17,964 bases of DNA. Origin: an uncultured Olsenella sp. GTDB taxonomy: Bacteria > Actinomycetota > Coriobacteriia > Coriobacteriales > Atopobiaceae. The notes under the pieces are model-generated. The model saw nothing but the letters and a program-made list of their open reading frames with translations, searched no databases and was not told where the DNA came from. Numbering within the stretch: the stretch's first letter is position 1; every line of letters begins with the position of its first letter. The DNA is taken from the NCBI GenBank assembly GCA_900540955.1, contig UQIF01000033.1:1-17964 (forward strand), given 5' to 3'. Positions 9,448-17,964 of the stretch are shown here, piece after piece. The translations under genes were made by a program, and so were the position numbers.

Positions 9448-10563
9448 CTACTCCGGGTCTGCCTCGCCGGTCGCCCAGCGGTGATATCCGATGATGAACT
9501 TGTCGAGGTCGCCGTCATCAAGCACGGACTCCACGTTGCCGGTCTCCACGCCCGTGCGCAGGTCCTTGACCATCTGGTATGGATAGAGGACATAGCTCCG
9601 GATCTGGTTGCCGAAGCCAATGTCTCGCTTCGGGCCGCGAAGCTCGTCAAGTTCGGCGGCGCGCTTCTCGAGCTCCATCTCATACAGGCGGCTTCGCAGG
9701 ATGTTCATGGCGAAGGCCTTGTTCTGGAGCTGGCTGCGCTCATTTTGGCAGGTAACCACGGTACCGGTGGGGAGGTGCGTGATGCGGACGGCGGAGTCCG
9801 TTGTGTTTACGCCCTGCCCGCCGTGGCCCGTAGCGTGATACACGTCGATGCGCAGGTCCTTGGGGTCGATATCGACCTCAACGTCGTCGGGAAGGACCGG
9901 GAGCACCTCCACGCCGGCAAAGGTCGTCTGGCGCCGCTTCTGGGCGTCGGTCGGCGAGATGCGCACAAGGCGATGGACGCCGCCCTCTGCGCGCAGCATT
10001 CCATAGGCATTCTTGCCGTGAACCGTGAAGGTCGCGCGGTCGATGCCGATAACTTCTCCCGTGGGGCAATCGTTGACATCAACCTTCCAGCCACGGCGGT
10101 CGCAATAGCGCAGGTACATGCGGAAGAGCATCTCACACCAGTCCTGAGCCTCGAGGCCTCCCTGTCCCGGCGTAACGGTAACGATCGCGTCGCCGTGATC
10201 GAGATCGTCGGTAAACCAGCTGGAAAGCTCGAGCTCCGAGAGCTCGTCCTCGAGCGTCACCGCGGATTCCGCCGCTTCGGCAAGAAGATCGTCGTCCCCC
10301 ATCTCCTCGCCGAGCTCGAACGCCGCGGCGGCGTCATCGAGCTTGGCGCGCGCACCATCGATGGCGGCGACATCCGACTTGGCAGAAGCTAGCTGCGCCA
10401 TCACGTCGCGAGCGGCGTCCGCATCGTTCCAAAGCGCCGGGTCCGCGCTTTGCTCCTCGAGGCGCTTGACGTCCAAGCGGCGCTCGTCGATGTGGAGATA
10501 TCCCTCCACCTCGACGAGACGCGCGCGCAGGGTGTCGAGCGTGTCCTTAGTTATATCCGCCAT
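9448..10563 (-). CDS. prfB: Peptide chain release factor 2, with variant SPT tripeptide
   Basis: A 371-residue class I release factor. The catalytic GGQ is intact (248-250, in GHGGQGVNTTDSAVRIT). The RF2 decoding tripeptide, normally Ser-Pro-Phe, reads Ser-Pro-Thr (203-205, bases 9949-9957) in the context LVRISPTDAQKRR. Thr at the third place is what RF1 has in its PxT motif, while Ser-Pro and the Val three residues before Ser are RF2-like. Overall similarity, including the N-terminal GYLHIDERRLDVKRLEEQ segment, places it with RF2. The reading frame is continuous, so the autoregulatory +1 frameshift site found near codon 26 in many prfB genes is absent. I chose ATG at 10563, with AGGGA upstream, 10 bases after secA. 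Its own stop is TAG. Confidence 0.95.
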   Translation of the reverse strand: MADITKDTLDTLRARLVEVEGYLHIDERRLDVKRLEEQSADPALWNDADAARDVMAQLASAKSDVAAIDGARAKLDDAAAAFELGEEMGDDDLLAEAAESAVTLEDELSELELSSWFTDDLDHGDAIVTVTPGQGGLEAQDWCEMLFRMYLRYCDRRGWKVDVNDCPTGEVIGIDRATFTVHGKNAYGMLRAEGGVHRLVRISPTDAQKRRQTTFAGVEVLPVLPDDVEVDIDPKDLRIDVYHATGHGGQGVNTTDSAVRITHLPTGTVVTCQNERSQLQNKAFAMNILRSRLYEMELEKRAAELDELRGPKRDIGFGNQIRSYVLYPYQMVKDLRTGVETGNVESVLDDGDLDKFIIGYHRWATGEADPE

Positions 10564-10573
10564 CCGAAGGTCC

Positions 10574-13393
<2,820 letters not shown>

Positions 13394-13445
13394 ATGGGCT
13401 CTCCTAGCAATCTAAAGCGAATATCGCTGACAATTCATCCTTTTT

Positions 13446-13474
13446 ACTTTACTCATTGGCCCAACATTTGTTCA
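13446..13474 (-). promoter_or_regulatory. Possible promoter for secA operon
   Basis: In the 128-base gap upstream of secA, the minus strand shows TGAACA (13474-13469) and, 17 bases on, TAAAGT (13451-13446). Each is a 4/6 match to the sigma-70 consensus. The gap is more AT-rich than its surroundings. A start near 13440 would leave a leader of roughly 45 bases before the secA ribosome site. This is a weak motif match in the right place, nothing more. Confidence 0.35.
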
Positions 13475-13521
13475 GCCATCCCTGCTCGTATCGCAAAAGA
13501 ATCACGGCGTACCCCCTGTCG

Positions 13522-16473
13522 CTATGCGCCAACGGCACGCATACGGCCCATTGCGTCAAGGCCGCCCAGCTCACCAATCGGCTCATTCATGGCCCTCTCA
13601 AGTTGCTTAGATGGCACCCGATTCGCCTTTGCGGAAAGCCTCTTGACGTAGGCGCGGTATCTTCTTTGGGCCTCCGCCTCCCGACCTCCGGCCCTCAGCG
13701 CTCGTATAAGCAGGCACATGGCGTCTTCTCGCATCTCATCGACAAACAACGCATTTCCCGCGAGCCTGGCCGCCAATCTCCTCTTGTCTAGCCTCAGTGC
13801 CGCCTCGGCGCCCGCAACCATCGCGTCGGCATAGAGCTTCCTCAGCTCGGCCCTCTTCTCGGCGAAATACTCCTCGCCGTCCTCTGCCACATTACAGAGA
13901 TCTCCGACATATAGCGTTTCTGTTCGCAGCGCGGCGTTGCAGACCTTCTCATCGGCCGAGCTTTCAACCGCAGCCTTTGCCCACAAAATAAACTCGTCAA
14001 CATCGCAGGACACGTTATCGCTCGTCAGTCTTAGGATTTTAGTCGCCTTGTTCGTGATGAAGATATCCTCGCCAAAGCCATGCGCCAAGAGCGCCTTGCG
14101 CACCGCCGAGGTGGCCGAATACACCTTTTGGCGCCCGCGCTTCTCAATCGCGATCTCAGGCCACAGGTCCTCAGCCATTCGGGCCCTTCCGACCATATGC
14201 CCTTTTTGGAGCGCAAGGTACTCAAGAACCGCTCTTGCGCTTCTTCCCCCGAGCATCCGCTCGGAAACTCGTTTTCCGTCAGCCCAAATCGAGAATTCCC
14301 CAAGGACATTAATCCTGACCAGTCCTTCCAGGTCCTCCGGTTCCGCTTTCCCGCTCTCGCTGAGCTTTTTCGAAGCTTTTCCGCCCATGCAGGTCCTCAT
14401 CGCTGAGTCGAGGTTGCGGCGCCACTCGGCGGGAGCTTGGTCTCCGAGGTCTCTCGAGAACTCTCCCACTCCATCAGACAGCGTGACCAGTAGCCACATT
14501 TCGTTGACCGGCAGCTGCTGTCTTCCAAGGTCTACTGGGGCCGCGTCATCATCCACATCCCAAGAAATCTCATGGATCAGCATGGATATAGCCGCAAGAC
14601 CGTCGTTGTCGTCGACCCTGTACAGGTTGGATCTTTCTCCCAGCTGATACTTTGTAACCTGCTTGATAATGCCGGCAACGCGTTCGGCATACGTCCAGCC
14701 AATACTTTTGCAGGTCGTCTCGGCCGTATTGACGGCGGCAAGCACATAAGCGCTAGGCCGCTTGCGCAGCAAGCAGAGGCATTCGGCAACAAGCGATAGG
14801 GCGCGAACCATCTGGTCACCCGACTTCGTGGCCTTGGACCTCAGCGCCGACACCGTCCTTGGAGGCTCTCCGCTTAACGCCTCGCCCACGAGCCTCGCCG
14901 CCCAGACATATCCCATAAGGCCCTTAGCCCCAACCTTATCTAGATAATCCGCGCATTCGTCAACAACTTCGCCGTTGTGCCAAGAAGAGCCGCACGAAAA
15001 CACCTTAGCCAGATGCATATCAAGATTTAGAAGATTGCCAGTAATGGACCTTTGGCGACCTTCCTCGACATACGGTGCTAAGGTTTCGATTGCCATGCCA
15101 AAGCGCCCGTTAAACAAGTGATCTATAGCCTCATAATGAGCGGCGAGCCTGGCTTGCAGCCCAGACGGAGATTCCCCCAACGCAGCAACCCCACGGCCGG
15201 GCCTCTGCAGCAGCTCTCTTAGTCCGACAAGACCGTCACAAAGCATGACAGTCTCGTCAGCGAGCTGCTCTACACCTTGCGTAAGGGATGCGCGATCGCG
15301 GAAAGAGAGCTCCGTGCCAATAGCCGCCACCGCCTTCTCCAGATACCGTCTTCTCTCGGCGTCGTTACCGTCAATAGCTCCCGGCACTTTATTCAGCAGC
15401 TCGGAAATAAGCCTGAGCTCACCCAGATCAAGAAGCTCTGGGCCCCATTCAAGGGCCACATCAAAAGCGACGCGCGCATCGCAGCGCGGCAAAAATGAAA
15501 CAAGTCGTTCGAACTCGCCGCGACGACCGAGAGACGTTAGGCACACCTTTAATAAATCGGCGTTTTCCTTACACGCGCGAGCAAACAGGGGCATAGCAAA
15601 AGTCGCCCAGTCAGCGCTCTCCCCAGCGGCGCAATCAAATGTTCTCGTATTAAAAGAAGCACCAAAGAAAGGCGCCCATGATGCGAGCTCTCCGAGAAAG
15701 TCTTCGTCGTATTTTCCAAGACAGTAGCGCAAATCCGAAAATGACCCCTTGCCAAGGACAGTAATGGCAAGTCGCAGACGCAATTCCTCGTCGCACAAAG
15801 ACCGACGGAAGCTGGCATCAACCAATTCAGCAAGCGTCTCATCATAAGAATTACGCTTCTGATCTGCGCGGGACGGAACAAGGGACTCCAATAGCGTGTG
15901 TGCAAGAACGGGAATACCCCTGGACAACCTTTGATGGTCAAGCTCATCGCGTGTTGCACCTATCGGAGAGACCGGAGGCTCGCAAATGTCGTCAGCGGTT
16001 AACAAAAGATGATAGGGGAGCTCATCAAGCAGCTGTCTGGCCTCTGGAAACAGCGTAAGCACAACAAGGGCTCCAACTTTGAGCATGCGCTCGATTGCAC
16101 GGCTCTGGTGAGCAACCTCCAGCTCATCAGAAGCGGGAAGAAGATTAAGAGCAACGACAATCTCAGCTTTTTGATCCTTATGCTTGCTCCGAATGTCCCG
16201 AGCAAGCTTGGCGAGAGACTCGGAGGCGGCCTCGGGAGAAAAGTTCGAATAGTCTCGGGAATACGTACGCGCACCAGTCTTCTCGGCCAAAAGACAAACC
16301 GCTTTTAAATAACCGCGAGGGCAATAGCCCGGCTCACAGCAAACAGCTACGAGCTTATGCTTTCTAGCGAAGGACAAGAGAACCGGATGCAGCACACCGG
16401 TAGCGTCCTCGCGATCATCAAAAGCGCCAATAGAAGGACGCTCTGGCTGATGCATATATATGCGTGGGCCCAT
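13522..16473 (-). CDS. Large transcriptional regulator: degenerate STAND-like module, helical repeats, winged helix and BTAD domain
   Basis: A 983-residue protein of the SARP/AfsR-like architecture. Residues ~40-165 look like a P-loop NTPase core, but the Walker A position reads GYCPRGYL (49-56), with Tyr-Leu where Lys-Ser/Thr is needed, and the Walker B-like strand reads EIVVALNL without acidic residues. A long helical middle (~200-690) resembles TPR-type repeats. Residues ~718-822 form an OmpR-type winged helix (INVLGEFSIWADGKRV, then the helix GRSARAVLEYLALQKG). Residues ~825-965 are a bacterial transcriptional activation domain with paired helices. I chose ATG at 16473 (GGAG five bases upstream). 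The regulon is unknown. It lies between secA and an IS relic, and its upstream gap carries several operator-like repeats. The domain calls are mine by eye. Confidence 0.8.
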   Translation of the reverse strand: MGPRIYMHQPERPSIGAFDDREDATGVLHPVLLSFARKHKLVAVCCEPGYCPRGYLKAVCLLAEKTGARTYSRDYSNFSPEAASESLAKLARDIRSKHKDQKAEIVVALNLLPASDELEVAHQSRAIERMLKVGALVVLTLFPEARQLLDELPYHLLLTADDICEPPVSPIGATRDELDHQRLSRGIPVLAHTLLESLVPSRADQKRNSYDETLAELVDASFRRSLCDEELRLRLAITVLGKGSFSDLRYCLGKYDEDFLGELASWAPFFGASFNTRTFDCAAGESADWATFAMPLFARACKENADLLKVCLTSLGRRGEFERLVSFLPRCDARVAFDVALEWGPELLDLGELRLISELLNKVPGAIDGNDAERRRYLEKAVAAIGTELSFRDRASLTQGVEQLADETVMLCDGLVGLRELLQRPGRGVAALGESPSGLQARLAAHYEAIDHLFNGRFGMAIETLAPYVEEGRQRSITGNLLNLDMHLAKVFSCGSSWHNGEVVDECADYLDKVGAKGLMGYVWAARLVGEALSGEPPRTVSALRSKATKSGDQMVRALSLVAECLCLLRKRPSAYVLAAVNTAETTCKSIGWTYAERVAGIIKQVTKYQLGERSNLYRVDDNDGLAAISMLIHEISWDVDDDAAPVDLGRQQLPVNEMWLLVTLSDGVGEFSRDLGDQAPAEWRRNLDSAMRTCMGGKASKKLSESGKAEPEDLEGLVRINVLGEFSIWADGKRVSERMLGGRSARAVLEYLALQKGHMVGRARMAEDLWPEIAIEKRGRQKVYSATSAVRKALLAHGFGEDIFITNKATKILRLTSDNVSCDVDEFILWAKAAVESSADEKVCNAALRTETLYVGDLCNVAEDGEEYFAEKRAELRKLYADAMVAGAEAALRLDKRRLAARLAGNALFVDEMREDAMCLLIRALRAGGREAEAQRRYRAYVKRLSAKANRVPSKQLERAMNEPIGELGGLDAMGRMRAVGA

Positions 16474-16494
16474 AGACACTCCAAACAGAATTGA

Positions 16495-16545
16495 CCATCA
16501 ATGATGTGATGGAAAATATCACTATTGAAGTAAAAATCACCTGAT
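16495..16545. repeat. Cluster of TGAT/ATCA sites and nested inverted repeats
   Basis: Six TGAT or ATCA tetramers occur within 49 bases, where fewer than one would be expected by chance. They form a perfect 6-bp inverted repeat CCATCA-ATGATG-TGATGG (16495-16512), an overlapping GTGAT-GGAAAAT-ATCAC (16506-16522), and ATCA-CC-TGAT (16536-16545). The cluster begins 22 bases upstream of the regulator's start codon. A protein-binding operator, perhaps autoregulatory, is the natural reading, but no binding protein is known. Confidence 0.5.
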
Positions 16546-16584
16546 AAAAGGGCCAAACGGCAGGATGCAAAATGTTAGGGTACT

Positions 16585-16611
16585 GACAAAATTCTGGCAG
16601 AAACGACAAAA
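16585..16611. repeat. Direct repeats GACAAAA flanking an 11-base palindrome
   Basis: The heptamer GACAAAA occurs at 16585-16591 and again at 16605-16611, 20 bases apart and so roughly on the same DNA face. Between them is the perfect palindrome TTCTG-G-CAGAA (16592-16602). SARP-type regulators bind direct heptamer repeats, so this is a candidate binding site about 110 bases upstream of the regulator gene. The function is inferred. Confidence 0.45.
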
Positions 16612-16780
16612 CCGCATTTGATAGGGTCTTAACAACTGTAAAGGGGGCGACCTTACAAAACAGGCAATTTCATTCACCGAATTTTCGTAATAAAAAATAT
16701 GACCAGCGTCATTCTCTATACCAATTTCAAGGCCGCGGCAGCAGCGACGTTCCTAACAAGCGGAGGCATCCCCACAAACA

Positions 16781-16806
16781 TGAACTGCACCCCAAAACTC
16801 AGACGG
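16781..16806. repeat. Terminal inverted repeat of the IS3 relic (transposase 3' end)
   Basis: The plus-strand sequence from 16781 begins TGAACTGCACCCC. IS150 ends begin TGTACTGCACCC, so the match is close and starts with the TG typical of IS3-family tips. The partner repeat and any target-site duplication could not be located, so this end is supported by similarity alone. Confidence 0.55.
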
Positions 16807-17401
16807 CAAAAATAGAGACAAAGCCACGATGGGCTGGCTCTGGAGCTCCTCTGAGGCCAGCACGTTCAACCTAACCTGGCGTCTTCACGTGTTCCAGTGG
16901 ACCACGTAGGCGTCGAGGCGTCCTTAAAGGGCACGGAGTCGGGCCACGTCCTTCCCGGGGAGAACTCGTCCTTCATGTGCCCGAAGACCTGCTCGGCCGC
17001 ACCGTTGCCGATGCAGTTGCCCTTCCTCGGCATGCCAGGCCGTGCTCGGGCTGGTCGACGCCCACGCGGCCATCCCCTTGCTTCGGAAGTCGTAGACCGC
17101 AGCGATGAAGTCATCGTCTCAGGACTGCTTGAGCTCGGCGGCGTCCGCGCCCATCTTCTCCCGCCGCTGGCAGGGGCCGAAGCCCCCTGCCAGCGGCGTT
17201 CCCGAAGGTCTCGCCGACGACGCCCCTGTACGATTTGCAGTGGTGGCAGTCGGCCTCGCGGCGTATCCCGCAGTCGACACCTGCTCCGAGCATCAAATTG
17301 AGCACGGTCTTGTTGACGATTCTCTCGCCCAGCTCGGCGCGCAGGCACACGACAAGCTGCCTACGGCCGCAGTCGTTGGCGGTGGTCGAGAGGATTTCCA
17401 C
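16790..17401 (-). pseudogene. IS3 orfB transposase remnant (DDE integrase core), multiply broken
   Basis: Pieces of one transposase lie in three minus-strand frames. First comes an HTH_21-like N-terminal part (GRRQLVVCLRAELGERIVNK... SYRGVVGETFGN; 17401 down to ~17200). After the hairpin at 17161-17198 follows EKMGADAAELKQS, with the likely first catalytic Asp, then a stop, then FIAAVYDFRSKGMAAW (~17155-17040). A deletion removes the second catalytic Asp region. Next is PRKGNCIGNGAAEQVFGHMK (~17035-16975), with the catalytic Glu, and finally DAYVVHWNT, a TGA at 16885-16887, and RRQVRL into the terminal repeat. At least three frame changes and two stops show a long-dead gene. Confidence 0.85.
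17161..17198. repeat. Long GC hairpin with TTCG tetraloop inside the transposase relic
   Basis: Bases 17162-17176 and 17184-17198 are a perfect 15-bp inverted repeat. Read on the minus strand it folds as a 16-bp stem with one bulged G, closed by a C(TTCG)G loop, an exceptionally stable tetraloop. No T tract follows on either strand, so it is not a standard terminator. It lies exactly where the transposase has lost the segment between GETFGN and EKMGAD, suggesting insertion of a palindromic unit or a palindrome made during deletion. Confidence 0.8.
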
Positions 17402-17489
17402 GAACGCCCCGTGCGCAGCTCAACCCCGGCAGGTCTCATCGGTGCGCCTGCATGCACACCAGCCCGCAGGCTTGGGGAAGGACTCTCAG

Positions 17490-17741
17490 CATGCCCTAAG
17501 ATTGGGCCCGAGCGTCTCGGCACCGCCCTAGCAGCAGAGTTTACGTCACCTCTCGAAAGGTTACATGGACATGATCCCGAACGCCTTCATGGCGTCTTGC
17601 CAGTCCATGCCACCGTCATACGCATCTGGCCTGCTTCCCGTCCAGGAACGGCAGCGCCTCATCACCGGACAAGCGGTAAATGAAGAAACATTGTCTCGCG
17701 GTGTCGCGCGAAACCGAGAACATCTTAGTCGCCAGCTTGAA
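17490..17741 (-). pseudogene. IS3 orfA (helix-turn-helix protein) remnant
   Basis: Minus-strand translation gives FKLATKMFSVSRDTARQC and then FFIYRLSGDEALPFLDGKQAR. After an apparent frameshift and short deletion near 17633 it continues with DGGMDWQDAMKAFGIMSM, a stop, PFER and, past more stops, GGAETLGPNL. This follows the pattern of orfA proteins of Coriobacteriia IS3 elements (SVSRPTARQC, KQAR, DAMAAFGI, SPLERW, GGAEALRPK), recalled from memory. It has no intact start and several stops, so it is a relic. Confidence 0.7.
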
Positions 17742-17821
17742 GCTTTACCCCGCCAGAAGAGCTCGGCCGCCGCCCGCCTCGCTTCGGCATCGCGCCTCGC
17801 CCCGGGACCGGCGCGCATAAG

Positions 17822-17858
17822 AAAACCTCCCGCTTCTCGATGCCCGAGAAGCGGGAGG
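17822..17858 (-). terminator. Rho-independent terminator of the rRNA operon
   Basis: A perfect 14-bp stem (17826-17839 with 17845-17858, CCTCCCGCTTCTCG and its complement) with a 5-base loop is followed on the minus strand by TTTTCTTATG. It lies about 65 bases after the end of the 5S rRNA. It most likely ends the rRNA operon and separates it from the IS relic and regulator. A smaller 6-bp hairpin (17873-17891) sits in the trailer between the 5S end and this terminator. Confidence 0.93.
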
Positions 17859-17923
17859 CGGCTCAGCCTTGCCCGGGAACGACCGTCCCGGCGACTTGGA
17901 TACAACAGCAAAACGCCCCTTGC

Positions 17924-17964
17924 TGGCCGGCGGCGTCCTGCTCTCCCACGGACTACACCGCAGT
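17924..17964 (-). rRNA. rrf: 5S ribosomal RNA, 3' end only
   Basis: The minus strand reads ACTGCGGTGTAGTCCGTGGGAGAGCAGG and then ACGCCGCCGGCC. This is the conserved 3' portion of bacterial 5S rRNA, including the GGGAGAGCAGGAC segment and the terminal helix strand. The 5' part lies outside the window. The exact mature 3' end (about 17924) is estimated. The terminator downstream at 17826-17858 fits the end of an rRNA operon. Confidence 0.9.

Larger units (their letters stand above)
16474..16780. other. AT-rich intergenic gap upstream of the regulator
   Basis: These 307 bases carry no gene I can support. The stretch is clearly more AT-rich than the flanking genes. It holds the two repeat clusters listed separately (16495-16545 and 16585-16611), which makes it the likely promoter and operator region of the regulator. 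I could not fix a convincing -35/-10 pair. A short hydrophobic reading frame across 16418-16609 starts with TTG, lacks a ribosome site and overlaps the regulator, so I do not call it. Confidence 0.6.
16781..17760 (-). mobile_element. Decayed IS3-family insertion sequence (IS150-like)
   Basis: About 980 bases remain of an element that is usually near 1.4-1.5 kb. One end is recognisable: TGAACTGCACCCCAAAACT at 16781 resembles IS150-group terminal repeats, and the orfB frame runs through it as EFWGAVHV, as is common in this group. Remnants of orfA (about 17490-17741) and orfB (about 16790-17401) lie in the expected order on the minus strand, broken by frameshifts, stops and internal deletions. 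The opposite terminal repeat was not found; the element's 5' end seems lost next to the 5S rRNA terminator. It cannot encode an active transposase. The right boundary is approximate. Confidence 0.8.

Noticed and set aside
16418..16609. Short hydrophobic minus-strand frame upstream of the regulator, leader-peptide-like
   Set aside because: It starts with TTG, has no ribosome site, overlaps the regulator start in another frame, and its hydrophobicity follows from AT-rich DNA.

Overview
The window is about 18 kb of GC-rich bacterial chromosome, and every gene I can support lies on the minus strand. The gene set and order suggest a high-GC actinobacterium, most likely class Coriobacteriia (Olsenella/Collinsella/Atopobium-like). 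The cues are an actinobacterial-type clpC next to disA, the order disA-ispD-ispF-cysS-rlmB-NYN nuclease ahead of a tRNA cluster, a large BTAD-domain regulator, and an IS3 relic of a style I associate with that class. The class assignment is inference; the gene families are clear.

In the direction of transcription (high to low coordinate): the window opens inside the 3' end of a 5S rRNA gene (17924-17964) followed by a strong intrinsic terminator (17826-17858). Next is a decayed IS3-family element (about 16781-17760). It retains one recognisable terminal repeat, fragments of both orfA and orfB, several frameshifts and stops, and a striking hairpin with a TTCG loop. An AT-rich promoter-like gap (16474-16780) carrying several short repeats leads into a 983-residue regulator. 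This regulator has an N-terminal STAND-like domain whose P-loop appears dead and a C-terminal winged helix plus BTAD domain (13522-16473).

The housekeeping block follows. secA-prfB-yitT are spaced 7-10 bases apart and form one probable operon. clpC begins after a 133-base gap. Then disA-ispD-ispF overlap one another, cysS follows after about 76 bases, and rlmB and the YacP/Rae1-like NYN nuclease gene are separated by 2-3 bases. The chain ends in tRNA-Thr(UGU) and a clean terminator (234-264), so the tRNA is probably cut out of the tail of a protein-coding transcript. A separate consensus-like promoter (101-129) then drives a tRNA-Tyr gene that runs off the window. The block combines protein export (SecA), quality control (ClpC), c-di-AMP signalling and genome surveillance (DisA), isoprenoid precursors (IspD, IspF) and translation (PrfB, CysS, RlmB, NYN nuclease, tRNAs).

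The most thought-provoking observation concerns termination. The RF2 encoded here has Ser-Pro-Thr where RF2 normally has Ser-Pro-Phe, which puts the RF1-type threonine in the stop-codon reading tripeptide. Nine of the eleven protein genes in the window end in UAG, two in UGA and none in UAA. The second point of interest is the regulator, with its degenerate ATPase module and repeat-rich promoter, between an rRNA operon end and secA.
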